Assembly (NCBI RefSeq): GCF_035984415.1
Contig: NZ_CP130720.1
Coordinates: 186,001-250,000, forward strand
Length of the DNA stretch: 64,000 bases
Direction: 5' to 3'
DNA from: Streptomyces sp. NBC_01296
GTDB lineage: Bacteria; Actinomycetota; Actinomycetes; Streptomycetales; Streptomycetaceae
Part shown: positions 42,907-51,429 of the stretch, one piece after another
Position numbering within the stretch: position 1 is the first letter of the stretch
Layout of the letters: each line of letters begins with the position of its first letter
Program-made: the position numbers and the translations under genes
Notes under the pieces: model-generated
Databases searched by the model: none
What the model was told of the DNA's origin: nothing
What the model saw: the letters and a program-made list of their open reading frames with translations, nothing else

Positions 42907-43182
42907 TCAGGTGTGCAGGCAGCTGTTGGGGCCGTCCTGGTCTCCGGCGCTCTCGTCATTGAACCAGTAGTCCCCTGCGGCCAGGTACCGGAAGGAGTGC
43001 GTACTCGCAGGTGGCAGCTCGACCGTGACAGCCCGCTTTCCGTCCTTGCGTGACTGCAGGGTGTGGACGCCGGGCTGCCAGTCGTTGAAGTCGCCCACCA
43101 CGCTGACCGGCCCGGGCGGAATGTCAGCGGGAAGAATGAAGGTGACCTCGGTGCGGTCCTTGCGCAGCAAGCGCTCCAGCAT
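42907..43182 (-). CDS. Isoamylase-type early-set (CBM48-like) protein
   Basis: 91 residues (MLERLLRKDRTEVTFILPADIPPGPVSVVGDFNDWQPGVHTL...THSFRYLAAGDYWFNDESAG). This is the E-set/glycogen-recognition fold with the VxGDFNxW motif. It stands alone, without a catalytic domain, as in other small Streptomyces proteins. A plausible role is binding glycogen, trehalose-related glucans or a partner enzyme. A frameshifted paralogue is at 44259. Confidence 0.85.
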   Translation of the reverse strand: MLERLLRKDRTEVTFILPADIPPGPVSVVGDFNDWQPGVHTLQSRKDGKRAVTVELPPASTHSFRYLAAGDYWFNDESAGDQDGPNSCLHT

Positions 43183-43384
43183 GGGGAATCGGCTCCTGAC
43201 GGAAGGGCGGATGGAGTACGCCCATCCTGCGCACCGGACCCGCAGCCCGCATTCCGGCGCATCCGCTCCCGGCTACGCATCACCCTCCCGCCACGATCCG
43301 TATCCGAAATGGTGCGAAACGTGACGCTTCGTGTCAGCGTGGGCGGCAGGAATCCGTACCCCGCGCAGCAAGGGAGTCGCCGTC

Positions 43385-43579
43385 ATGGGCGGTATGCAGG
43401 ACAAGCGCCAGGAGCCGGGCAAGGGCCGCGAGGAGCAGCAGCGTCCTCACAGGCCCGGCCAGGACCCGGTCCACCCCGAGCCCGGCGCCCCGTCCCGCGG
43501 CAAGAGCCCTGATGAGATCAAGTGCCGCGAGGACGACCCGCTCCGCGAGGAGCGCGACCTGCGCGAAGAGGACTTCTGA
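43385..43579 (+). CDS. Small hydrophilic protein
   Basis: 64 residues from ATG 43385 (aagggag upstream), very rich in Glu, Arg, Asp, Pro and Gln, ending DDPLREERDLREEDF. Probably intrinsically disordered, similar in style to stress-associated small hydrophilic proteins. No family assigned. Confidence 0.5.
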   Translation: MGGMQDKRQEPGKGREEQQRPHRPGQDPVHPEPGAPSRGKSPDEIKCREDDPLREERDLREEDF

Positions 43580-43751
43580 CAGCACAGCACAGAACCCCAC
43601 GCAGGCAGAGCCCGGCCAGGCGCCCCGAGGCACCCCGGCCCGGCTCTGTCACGCCTGCAGGCAGACCTTGGCTGTGTCCCGGCGAGAGCGTGAACCCCGC
43701 GCACGAAGGACGGGTATAGGCCCGGGGAGCCCGTCGGTCCCAATCCGGCGC

Positions 43752-44059
43752 GTGCAGGTGGAAAGCGCACCGCGCAGTGTCGTCGTGCGCGTCGGCGGCG
43801 AAATGGACATCGACTGGGCACCCCTGCTGTATGAAGCCCTTGAATCGGTGATCACGCGGCCTGACTGCCCGGGCGAGATCGTCGTCGACCTGGCCGAGCT
43901 CACCTTCTGCGATCCTCCGGCCTCAACGCCCTCCTCCAGGCCCGCCTGACCGCCGAAGGGCACGGCCGAACCATCCGCCTGCACGCCCCGTCCCCGCAGG
44001 TCACCCGCCTCCTGGAAGTCACCGGCACCGACCAGCTGTTCCCGGTCACGGACACCTGA
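43752..44059 (+). pseudogene. STAS-domain protein, frameshifted at the Ser motif
   Basis: From GTG 43752: VQVESAPRSVVVRVGGEMDIDWAPLLYEALE, then IVVDLAELTFCD. The next bases, gat cctccgg, lack one T compared with the expected gat tcc tcc ggc (D-S-S-G). After the shift the frame restores LNALLQARLTAEGHGRTI and LHAPSPQVTRLLEVTGTDQLF to TGA at 44057. The one-base deletion falls exactly at the phosphorylation-site serine codon. Confidence 0.75.
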
Positions 44060-44258
44060 CCAGCCGCTCCCCGGCCGGCCTGGCCCTACTGCCTCGCGCC
44101 CGATGGCGTCCCGACGACGTGGCGTGAACCCAGGCTGCCCCGGCGACCGGGCGGGTGACCTCTGCCTTACCCACGGCCGTGTACCGCGGAACCCGGCTCG
44201 CGTACGCGCCATGATGCACGGATTCATTCCCCGAAATTCTTCGCCGCTGGAGTTTTCT

Positions 44259-44533
44259 GTGCTCGAACGCAAGCAGGCCAAGGGCCGTACCCAGGTCACC
44301 TTCATCCTCCCCGCCGACACCCCGGACGGGCCGGTCAGCGTCGTCGGAGACTTCAACCACTGGAACCCGCCGCCCACCCCCTCGAGCCCCGCGGCGACGG
44401 CACCCGCGCCGCCACCGTCACCCTCCCCGCCCACAGCACCCACTCCTTCCGCTACCTCGCCGCCGGCGACTACTGGTTCAACGACGAACACGCCGACCAC
44501 CACGACGGCACCAACAGCCACATCCACACCTGA
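44259..44533 (+). pseudogene. Isoamylase-type early-set protein, frameshifted
   Basis: From GTG 44259: VLERKQAKGRTQVTFILPADTPDGPVSVVGDFNHWNP. At about 44372 one C is missing; in the shifted frame the protein continues GDGTRAATVTLPAHSTHSFRYLAAGDYWFNDEHADHHDG to a stop at 44533. Its paralogue at 42907-43182 is intact. Confidence 0.75.
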
Positions 44534-44639
44534 CCAACGACCCACCGGCACCCGCCCGAACGCCCGCGGGCCAGGCGCAGTCGGCCTTCCGGGGCGCCGG
44601 CCTTGATTGCCAGGCCCTGACCACCGAGGTGAGACCCCT

Positions 44640-45041
44640 GTGAGCAGACCGGTCGGTCTTTCGGAAGGCAGCCTTGCTGCCCTGCAGCATCTGAGGGAGA
44701 CGCGGGAGATCAACACCGTGATCCTCCGTTACGGGGACGTGCCGGGTGTCCTGGTCCCGGAGGTTGCGGGCAACCTGACCCATGACGAGCTGTTGCAGGC
44801 CTTGCCTGCGGACGAGCCGCGGCTGGTCGTCCATGAGCTGTCCTTCGCCAGTGCGGAGGGCACGCGAAGGAACGAGCACCTGCTGATCTTCTGGATGCCG
44901 CCGGATGCCAGTGGCCAGGAGGAGGCGTACACGGCCGGGTACACCGCGCTGAAGGAGTTCCCCATCGACGTTCAGGTCCACCTCACCGCCAGGCGGACAG
45001 GGCAGCTGGAGTATCAACGGCTCGTCGCCCTGGCCGGCTGA
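44640..45041 (+). CDS. Cofilin-like (ADF-H fold) protein
   Basis: 133 residues from GTG 44640, preceded by gaggtgag. The order of elements follows the eukaryotic ADF/cofilin domain: an N-terminal helix (SLAALQHLRE), the strand INTVILRY, an acidic helix (THDELLQALPADEPR), the hairpin LVVHELSFASAEGTRRNEHLLIFWMPPDAS (compare the cofilin YDFxYE..E....I.FI.W.PD.A), the long helix with AYTAGYTALKEF, and a final ARRTGQLEYQRLVALAG. I recall actinobacterial proteins annotated as cofilin family. Whether it binds an actin-like or other polymer is unknown. Confidence 0.65.
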   Translation: MSRPVGLSEGSLAALQHLRETREINTVILRYGDVPGVLVPEVAGNLTHDELLQALPADEPRLVVHELSFASAEGTRRNEHLLIFWMPPDASGQEEAYTAGYTALKEFPIDVQVHLTARRTGQLEYQRLVALAG

Positions 45042-45169
45042 AGGCTTGAACGGCTGCCGGGGCCGGGCGCCCAGCACCACCGCGGCCGCCGCGCGGTGTA
45101 ACTGCGCGGCGGCCGCCAAGCCTTCACCTCAATCGGAACACGTCCATCCGGTCGGCTCTAGGAGCCGGG

Positions 45170-45619
45170 TCAGACCTGGCCTCGCCACTGTCCGGTGGCC
45201 GAGCCGCGGTCTTCGATGAAGTGCTTGAACCGCTTCAGGTCGCCCTTGACCTGCCGGTCGACGAAGCCGAGCTTGTCGCCGATGTTCTCCGCCATTCCCT
45301 CGGGGTCGAAGTCCATCATCAGTGTGACCTGCGTGTGGGTGGGATCGATGGGCTGGAAGGTCACCAGGCCGGACTGCTCGCTCTCGCCTCCGACGGTCAC
45401 CCACGCCACCTTGGTGTCCGGGATCTGCTCGGTGATCTCCGCGTCGAACTCCCGCTCGACACCGCTGATCTTCGTCACCCAGTGCGTGAGCGTGTCCGTG
45501 CGCTGCTCGATCCGCTCCACCCCGTCCATGAACTGTGGGAACGACTCGAACTGTGTCCACTGGTCATACGCCGTACGGACCGGAACCTCGACCTCGATGG
45601 ACTCCTTGACCTGTGACAT
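45170..45619 (-). CDS. SRPBCC-family (polyketide cyclase/START-like) protein
   Basis: 149 residues from ATG 45619 with aaaggag 7 bases upstream. It starts MSQVKESIEVEVPVRTAYDQWTQFESFPQFMDGVERIEQRTD, the usual SRPBCC N-terminus, continues VEREFDAEITEQIPDTKVAWVTVGG and VTLMMDFDPEGMAENIGDKLG, and ends in a C-terminal helix (DRQVKGDLKRFKHFIEDR). The helix-grip fold encloses a hydrophobic ligand; the ligand is unknown. Relatives are often near stress genes in Streptomyces. Confidence 0.88.
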   Translation of the reverse strand: MSQVKESIEVEVPVRTAYDQWTQFESFPQFMDGVERIEQRTDTLTHWVTKISGVEREFDAEITEQIPDTKVAWVTVGGESEQSGLVTFQPIDPTHTQVTLMMDFDPEGMAENIGDKLGFVDRQVKGDLKRFKHFIEDRGSATGQWRGQV

Positions 45620-45987
45620 GACGCGTCTCCTTTGATCTGGGGTGGTGAAGCGGGAACCGGGCGGTCTCGGGCCTGCCCGACGCCCGCAAGGGGCACCGCA
45701 TCCGTGCCCGCTCACCGCGCGCCTGCCCCGGCAACCGGGTAGTGACTCACCGAACGAGCCCACTTCCCGGACCCGGCAGACCCCAGCAGTGGCGGCCCGG
45801 GCGAAACCCTGAACGGCTGCTACAGGGAGCCCCGACCGAGCAGGCACAGCACGACCCAACGATGGCACAACACCTGTTGCGGTCGCTGCCGTCGAAGGCC
45901 ATGGCGTTGAGCTGCAAGGAGTCGTGCCCCGCTGCCGGCACGGCGGCGGATTTCCGCACATCACGCCGCCTCACTGCCGGTTGCGGG
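45620..45987. other. Intergenic stretch
   Basis: Between the SRPBCC gene and the PRC-barrel gene, both on the minus strand, the DNA is long enough for a promoter of the SRPBCC gene. I see no open reading frame with codon bias and no repeat. Confidence 0.4.
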
Positions 45988-46356
45988 TCAGGCGAACGGG
46001 CCGCCGAACGGGCCGGCGGGGCCGTAGTAGAAGGCCAGCTGCTCGCGGTAGCCCGCGTCGCCGAGGTGCTTTTCCCGGTGGAACTCCGGGGAGCCCTTGA
46101 TCTGTTCCTTGGTGCGCTCCACGTGGATCGTCCGCGGCTCCGGGTCGATCGAGATCACGGTGCCGGCTGGCAGGAGTACTTCCTTGCCGAAGATCCACAC
46201 ACCTGTATCGACGACCAGGTAGGCGTCACCGACCTCGTCGGAGTGCTTGTCGACCGTACCGATGCTTCCGTCGACCGCCTCGACCTTGTAGCCGGTGAGA
46301 TCGGTACCGGCCAGGTGGCCCGACGTCGACTTGTAACTCCACACATGCTCGGTCAC
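45988..46356 (-). CDS. PRC-barrel stress protein (copy 1)
   Basis: 122 residues from GTG 46356 (MTEHVWSYKSTSGHLAGTDLTGYKVEAVDGSIGTVDKHSDEVGDAYLVVDTG), with ccggaggag upstream. The PRC-barrel pattern (G..V...DG..G.V......V.....VVD..) is clear, followed by KEVLLPAGTVISID and a C-terminal SPEFHREKHLGDAGYREQLAFYYG. Two close paralogues are at 52572 and 63314; this and the last are most alike. PRC-barrel proteins bind RNA or proteins; role here unknown. Confidence 0.88.
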   Translation of the reverse strand: MTEHVWSYKSTSGHLAGTDLTGYKVEAVDGSIGTVDKHSDEVGDAYLVVDTGVWIFGKEVLLPAGTVISIDPEPRTIHVERTKEQIKGSPEFHREKHLGDAGYREQLAFYYGPAGPFGGPFA

Positions 46357-46512
46357 GTGAAAACAACTCCTCCGGTTTGAATGAAAGGATTGAACGGCGT
46401 CTGCCCCGACCTTCCCTCTGTACACGTACGAATTTCCCCTTCAACTGCATTACGGGAAAAGGCGGATGTACTCGCGGGCGTTTCGTGGTTGACCGGCGTC
46501 CTACGGTGGCCG

Positions 46513-48240
46513 TCAGCCCTCACGGCCCGGCAGGAGCTCCTTGGCCTTGGCCACGGCGAAACCCCAGCCCTGGGCCACGGTCGGTTTGCCGGGCACGGCC
46601 ACTTCCTCCGGGTTGGTGAGCACGTCCAGCAGCACCGGCCCCGGCGTCTCGAAGGCCCGGCGTACGCTCTCGTGGAGCTCGGCCGGGTCGGTGACCCGGA
46701 TCCCCGTCAGGCCGAGGGCCGTGGCAACCGCGGCGAAATCGGGGTTGTCGAGTTCCGTGCCGAATTCGGGCAGGCCCGCCTGCTCCTGTTCCAGCTTGAC
46801 CATGCCCAGGCGGCGGTTGTCGAAGACGACGAGTTTCACCGGCAGCCGGTAGGTCTTGATGGTCATGAGGTCGCCGAGCAGCATGCTCAGCCCGCCGTCC
46901 CCACAAAACGCCACGATCTGCCGGTCGGGCGCCCACAGCTGGGCACCGAGGGCCTGGGGCATGGCGTTGGCCATCGAGCCGAGGTTGTACGAGCCGATCA
47001 GGCGCCGGTCGCCGTGCATGGCGACGAAGCGGGAGAGCCAGACGGTGGCCATGCCGGTGTCGGAGGTGAAGACGGCGTCGGCGTCGGCGTAGGCATCCAC
47101 CGCCGCGGCCAGCGCCTCCGGGCGGATGGCGTGATCGCGGTTGTCCAGGGCGGCCCGTAGCTTCCCGGTCCAGCGGTGCTCGTGGGCGGGGTCGGCCAGA
47201 CGTTGCTGTCCCTCCTGCCACTGGAGGAAACGCTCCCGGGCGTCGTCGAGGTGCGTACGGTCCGGGACCGCCTTCAACAGCGGCAGCAGGGCCCGCAGCG
47301 TGGCGCCGACGTCACCGGCCAGGCCGACGTCCACGGGGGTGCGGCGCCCCAGGTGGTCCTCGCGGGAGTCGACCTGGATCACCTTGCCGTCCTTCGGGTA
47401 CCACTCCCGGTAAGGGAAGTCGGTCCCCAGCATGAAGAGCACGTCCCCGCTGTCGAGCGCGTGGGCGGCGGCGGGGTTGCCGATGAGGCCGGTCTGGCCC
47501 ACGTGGAAGGCGTTGTCGTCCTCGAAGCCCTCCTTCGCCTTCAGCGTGAGCACCATGGGCGCCGCCAGCAGTTCGGCGGTCCGCAGGACCTCGGTACGGG
47601 CCTCGCGGGCGCCCTGGCCGACGAGGAGGGTCACCCGGGACGCGGCGTTCAGCAGCTCGGCGGCCCGGGCGAGGGCCGGGTCGTCGGGCCGGGTGACGGC
47701 GCGGTCGAGGGCGAACCGCGTGGGCCTGTCGTCGCTCAGCTCCTGATCGCCCAGGTCGCCGGGGACGGTCAGTACGGCCACTCCGCCCTGGGTCACGGCG
47801 GCGCGTACGGCCGATTCGAGCAGGCGCGGCATCTGGTCCGGGGAGGTGACGGTGGCCCGGTGGACGGCGACGTCGCGGAAGAGCAGGTCGTTGTCGACCT
47901 CCTGGAAGTAGTCGCTACCGATCTCGGCGAGGGGGACCTGGCCGCAGATGGCCAGGACGGGCGTGCGGCTCTTGGCGGCGTCATAGAGGCCGTTGAGCAG
48001 GTGCACGGATCCGGGTCCCACCGTGCCCATGCACACCCCGAGGGTCCCGGAGAGCTGGGACTGCGCCGAGGCGGCGAAGGCCGCGGCCTCCTCGTGCCGG
48101 CAGCCGACCCAGTTCAGGCCGATGGATGTGCGGATGGCTTCGGTCAGCGGGTTCAAGGCGTCTCCGACGACGCCGAAGACGTGCTGGACGCCGAGTTCTT
48201 CGAGTGCGTCGACGATGACGTGGGCGACGGTGCGTGCCAC
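46513..48240 (-). CDS. poxB: Thiamine-diphosphate-dependent pyruvate dehydrogenase/oxidase (PoxB type)
   Basis: 575 residues. The ThDP enzyme layout is complete: N-terminal Pyr domain with VFGVVGDALNPL and the catalytic Glu in HEEAAAFAAS, the central domain with FAD/Rossmann-like VGQGA and VIQVDS, and the C-terminal PP domain with the motif GDGGLSMLLGDLMTIKTYRLPVKLVVFDNRRLG (GDGx-24-NN variant). PoxB-type enzymes decarboxylate pyruvate to acetate and reduce quinone; the C-terminal tail would give membrane contact. It is the last gene of a minus-strand string with the glutamate-synthase-like and MscS genes (36-bp gap). Confidence 0.88.
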   Translation of the reverse strand: MARTVAHVIVDALEELGVQHVFGVVGDALNPLTEAIRTSIGLNWVGCRHEEAAAFAASAQSQLSGTLGVCMGTVGPGSVHLLNGLYDAAKSRTPVLAICGQVPLAEIGSDYFQEVDNDLLFRDVAVHRATVTSPDQMPRLLESAVRAAVTQGGVAVLTVPGDLGDQELSDDRPTRFALDRAVTRPDDPALARAAELLNAASRVTLLVGQGAREARTEVLRTAELLAAPMVLTLKAKEGFEDDNAFHVGQTGLIGNPAAAHALDSGDVLFMLGTDFPYREWYPKDGKVIQVDSREDHLGRRTPVDVGLAGDVGATLRALLPLLKAVPDRTHLDDARERFLQWQEGQQRLADPAHEHRWTGKLRAALDNRDHAIRPEALAAAVDAYADADAVFTSDTGMATVWLSRFVAMHGDRRLIGSYNLGSMANAMPQALGAQLWAPDRQIVAFCGDGGLSMLLGDLMTIKTYRLPVKLVVFDNRRLGMVKLEQEQAGLPEFGTELDNPDFAAVATALGLTGIRVTDPAELHESVRRAFETPGPVLLDVLTNPEEVAVPGKPTVAQGWGFAVAKAKELLPGREG

Positions 48241-48275
48241 GGGACTGCCCTTCGTTTGCCGGTTCAGCGGCCGGT

Positions 48276-49868
48276 TCAGCGGGTGAAGTGGGCGAAGCGG
48301 TCGGGGTCGGCCGCCTTCCAGTCGGCTGCCCAGCTTTCGGGCGGCGATGCGAGCAGTTCTCCGGGGGCGAGCCAGGCGTGGAGTTCGGCGTACGAGCGGA
48401 CGGTGTGCGGGTCCACCCGCTGGAGCAGCATGTGGGGGCGCAGCCCGCGCACGTCGTCGACGCCCATGGCCGCCATGATCTGCAGCGCGCTCTTGACGGT
48501 CGCCTGCTGGTAGCGCCGTACGCGCTGCGCCTTGTCATCGACGTCCAGGGCCCGGGCGCGCCGCTCGTCCTGGGTGGCGACCCCGACGGGGCAGGTGTTG
48601 GTGTGGCAGCGCTGGGCCTGGATGCAGCCGATCGCGAACATCATGGCGCGGGCCGAGTTGGTGTAGTCGGCGCCTTGGACCAGCCGTTTGACGAGGTCGC
48701 TGCCGGTGGCGACCTTTCCGGAGGCTCCGATCCGGATGCGGTCGCGCAGCCCGGAGCCGACGAGGGCGTTGTGGACGGTCATCAGGCCGTCGCCGAGCGG
48801 CAGGCCGACATGGTCGGCGAATTCCAGGGGCGCCGCGCCCGTGCCGCCCTCCGCCCCATCGACGATGACGAAGTCGGGGGTGACGTCCGCCTCCCGCATG
48901 GCCTTGCACACGGCGAGGAACTCGCGGCGCGAGCCGACGCACAGCTTGAACCCCACGGGCTTGCCGCCGGCGAGCTCCCGCATGCGGGCCAGGAAGTGCA
49001 CCAGCTCGCGCGGGGTGGAGTACACGCGGTGGAACGGCGGCGAGACGACGGTCTCCCCCTGCGGCACCCCGCGCACCTGCGCGATCTCGGCGTTCACCTT
49101 GGCACCGGGCAGGACACCGCCGATGCCCGGCTTGGCGCCCTGACTGATCTTCAGCGACACGCACTTGACCTGCGGCTGTGCGGCCATCTCGGCGAACTGC
49201 CGCTCATCGAAGCCCCCGTCGTCGGTACGGCACCCGAAGTACCCGGTGCCGATCTCCCACACGAGGTCCCCGCCGGGGCGCAAGTGGTACTCGGACACGC
49301 CGCCTTCGCCGGTGTCGTGGGCGAAACCGCCCAGCTGCGCGCCGGTGTTGAGGGCGAGGACGGCGTTGGCGGACAGGGAGCCGAAGCTCATCGCCGAGAC
49401 GTTGAGCAGGGACATGTCGTACGGCGCGGTGCAGTCGGGTCCGCCGACGCGGACCCGGGGCGGATCGGCTCGTACCGGGTGCGGGGCCATGGACGGGGTG
49501 AGGTATTCGCTGCCGGGCCGGTGGAGGTCGAGCTCGGTGCCGAACGGCTCCTCTGCGTCGGTTCCCTTGGCCCGCTCGTAGACGATGCTGCGGGTGTCGC
49601 GGTCGAAGGGTCGGCCCTCGACGTTGCGCTCGATGAAGTACTGCTGGATCTCCGGCCTCAGTGCCTCCAGAGCGAACCGGAGGTGACCGAGCAGGGGGTA
49701 GTTCCGCAGCACGGAATGCCGGCGTTGCAGCAGGTCGTACGAGGCAACCAGGACGAGCAGCAGCAACGGTACGGCCACGGCCCACCACCAGGGCGAGAGG
49801 AGGACGGCGGCGACCGCGGCGAGCGCCGCTGCGGCGCCGGGCAGGATCAGGGTGAGTGTCTTCAGCAT
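48276..49868 (-). CDS. FMN-binding glutamate-synthase-family protein
   Basis: 530 residues from ATG 49868. An N-terminal hydrophobic pair (TLILPGAAAALAAVAAVLL, WWAVAVPLLLLVLV) suggests membrane attachment. The FMN/GltS2 domain follows: NVSAMSFGSLSANAV, GFAHDTGEGGVSEYH, VKCVSLKISQGAKPGIGG, FVIVDGAEGGTGAAPLEFADHVGLP, and the C-terminal Cys cluster CIQAQRCHTNTCPVGVATQ. The glutaminase and the other GltB domains are absent; this single-domain family probably has another electron-transfer function. The stop is 36 bp from poxB. Confidence 0.85.
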   Translation of the reverse strand: MLKTLTLILPGAAAALAAVAAVLLSPWWWAVAVPLLLLVLVASYDLLQRRHSVLRNYPLLGHLRFALEALRPEIQQYFIERNVEGRPFDRDTRSIVYERAKGTDAEEPFGTELDLHRPGSEYLTPSMAPHPVRADPPRVRVGGPDCTAPYDMSLLNVSAMSFGSLSANAVLALNTGAQLGGFAHDTGEGGVSEYHLRPGGDLVWEIGTGYFGCRTDDGGFDERQFAEMAAQPQVKCVSLKISQGAKPGIGGVLPGAKVNAEIAQVRGVPQGETVVSPPFHRVYSTPRELVHFLARMRELAGGKPVGFKLCVGSRREFLAVCKAMREADVTPDFVIVDGAEGGTGAAPLEFADHVGLPLGDGLMTVHNALVGSGLRDRIRIGASGKVATGSDLVKRLVQGADYTNSARAMMFAIGCIQAQRCHTNTCPVGVATQDERRARALDVDDKAQRVRRYQQATVKSALQIMAAMGVDDVRGLRPHMLLQRVDPHTVRSYAELHAWLAPGELLASPPESWAADWKAADPDRFAHFTR

Positions 49869-49959
49869 GTTCCGCTTGTGTCCCGACGACCGCGTGCCAA
49901 GCCTTCCCGGGGGTGCCGGGGCCGCGCCGGCACGTGGGAGGCGTGGTTCACCCCGCCGC

Positions 49960-51054
49960 CTACGGCCGGGCGCGCGCGGCTCCGGCGGCGTCCGGCGCGG
50001 GCGCCTGTCCCGGCACCGGTGCCGACACCGGGTCCAGCACGATGCGCGGCAGGGCATCCGGGTGCTTCTCCGCGAGCCAGGCGACCAGTTGCTCCCGTAC
50101 CGCGCAGCGCGCCGTCCACAGGTCGTCGGGGTCCTTGGCCGTGACGATGACCCTCACCACGATGGTGGAAGGCGTCGTCTCGGTGACGACGAGGTCCCAG
50201 CCGCGGCCGTCCCACTCCTTGCAGTTGTGCAGGATCTCTTCGGCCTTGTCACGCATGAGGTCCACGGGTGCGCGGTGGTCGCAGTGGAGGAAGACGGTGC
50301 CGGTCATCTGGATGCCGCCGCGCGACCAGTTCTCGAAGGGGCGGGTCGTGAAGTACGAAACGGGCATGGTGATGCGGCGTTCGTCCCAGGTGCGTACGGC
50401 GAGGAAGGTGAGGGTGATGTCCTCGACCACCCCCCACTCGCCCGCGACGACGACCGTGTCGCCGATGCGTACCATGTCGCCGAAGGCGATCTGGAAGCCC
50501 GCGAAGAGGTTTCCGAGGGTGGACTGGGCGGCGACGCCGGCCACGATTCCGATGATTCCGGCGGAGGCCAGCACGGAGGTGCCGAGCGCGCGGAAGCTCG
50601 GGAAGGTGACGAGCATCGCGGCGACGGCGATGACGGCCACGAGGACTGTCACCACCCGCATGATCAGGGTCACCTGGGTGCGGACGCGGCGCAGTCGGGC
50701 CGGGTCGCGGGTGGAGGTGGCGTAGCGGGCGTACCCCGACTCGACGACGGCGGAGGCCACGGCTACGAGCAGCCAGGCCCCCGCGCCGATCAGGGTGAGG
50801 GAGAGCGCCCGGCCCAGGGCGGCGGCGTGGTCGTGCAGCGGTGGCCACGCGATCTGCCGATAGGCGCCCCTGAGCAGTGCGGCGAACAGCACGATCAGCA
50901 GGGCGCGCCGGCACCGGCGCAGCAGGTTCCACAGGGGCGTCTCGGGGTGACGCGCGTCGGCCCGGCGCAGCAGCAGGTCGACGACCCAACCGGCCGCGAG
51001 GGTGAGCAGGAGAGAGCCGCCCAGGACGGTCAGCACACGAAGAGCGCTGTTCAT
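49960..51054 (-). CDS. MscS-type mechanosensitive channel
   Basis: 364 residues from ATG 51054 (cgacgagggg upstream). TM helices lie near residues 5-25, 48-65, 80-105 and 128-152, followed by the pore helix and MscS signature: LGTSVLASAGIIGIVAGVAAQSTLGNLFAGFQIAF, GDTVVVAGEWGVVEDITL, PVSYFTTRPFENWSR. A C-terminal cytoplasmic alpha/beta part completes the vestibule. It opens on membrane tension to release osmolytes. It is the first gene of the minus-strand string leading to poxB. Confidence 0.92.
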   Translation of the reverse strand: MNSALRVLTVLGGSLLLTLAAGWVVDLLLRRADARHPETPLWNLLRRCRRALLIVLFAALLRGAYRQIAWPPLHDHAAALGRALSLTLIGAGAWLLVAVASAVVESGYARYATSTRDPARLRRVRTQVTLIMRVVTVLVAVIAVAAMLVTFPSFRALGTSVLASAGIIGIVAGVAAQSTLGNLFAGFQIAFGDMVRIGDTVVVAGEWGVVEDITLTFLAVRTWDERRITMPVSYFTTRPFENWSRGGIQMTGTVFLHCDHRAPVDLMRDKAEEILHNCKEWDGRGWDLVVTETTPSTIVVRVIVTAKDPDDLWTARCAVREQLVAWLAEKHPDALPRIVLDPVSAPVPGQAPAPDAAGAARARP

Positions 51055-51230
51055 ATCCCCTCGTCGAATATAGGTGACATGGACGTTCACGCCCCTGCCC
51101 GCTGGGAGGGCGCTGACACAGGAGGTCTGGTTTCGCTTCCGTTTCTCCGCGGCACAGCGAAGTCCTGCTGGAGCAGCGACTCATGATCCGGCCCGCCCGG
51201 GGAACACGGCCGTCATCCACCGAAAGGGGC

Positions 51231-51425
51231 ATGGACATGCTCGGCATCACCGCCGCAGTGCTGTTCTTCATCGCGTTCCTGATCAACGCCGCCGCCATCA
51301 GCACCAACGAAGTGTTCAGCTCCACCAACTTCATGCTGATCGGTCTCGCCGCGCTCGCGCTCCACGTCGCCGACACCGGCCACGGGTGGGCGGCCCGCGG
51401 ACGGGGCCGGGGCCGTAGGCGCTGA
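51231..51425 (+). CDS. Small membrane protein
   Basis: 64 residues from ATG 51231 (gaaagggg upstream; the ATG at 51237 is also possible). Two hydrophobic segments (TAAVLFFIAFLINAAA, NFMLIGLAALALHVADTG) and a very basic tail. The layout is frequent in Streptomyces stress clusters. It ends 4 bases before the Mrr-like gene, suggesting coupling. Confidence 0.6.
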   Translation: MDMLGITAAVLFFIAFLINAAAISTNEVFSSTNFMLIGLAALALHVADTGHGWAARGRGRGRRR

Positions 51426-51429
51426 CCCC

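Noticed and set aside
43649..44716. Minus-strand ORF of 355 codons opposite the STAS and E-set remnants
   Set aside because: Antisense shadow; the sense frames show recognisable domains.
47176..48513. Plus-strand ORF of 445 codons opposite poxB
   Set aside because: Antisense shadow of the ThDP enzyme; Gly/Val-rich translation without domains.
48234..50144. Plus-strand ORF of 636 codons opposite the glutamate-synthase-like gene
   Set aside because: Antisense shadow of a conserved enzyme gene.
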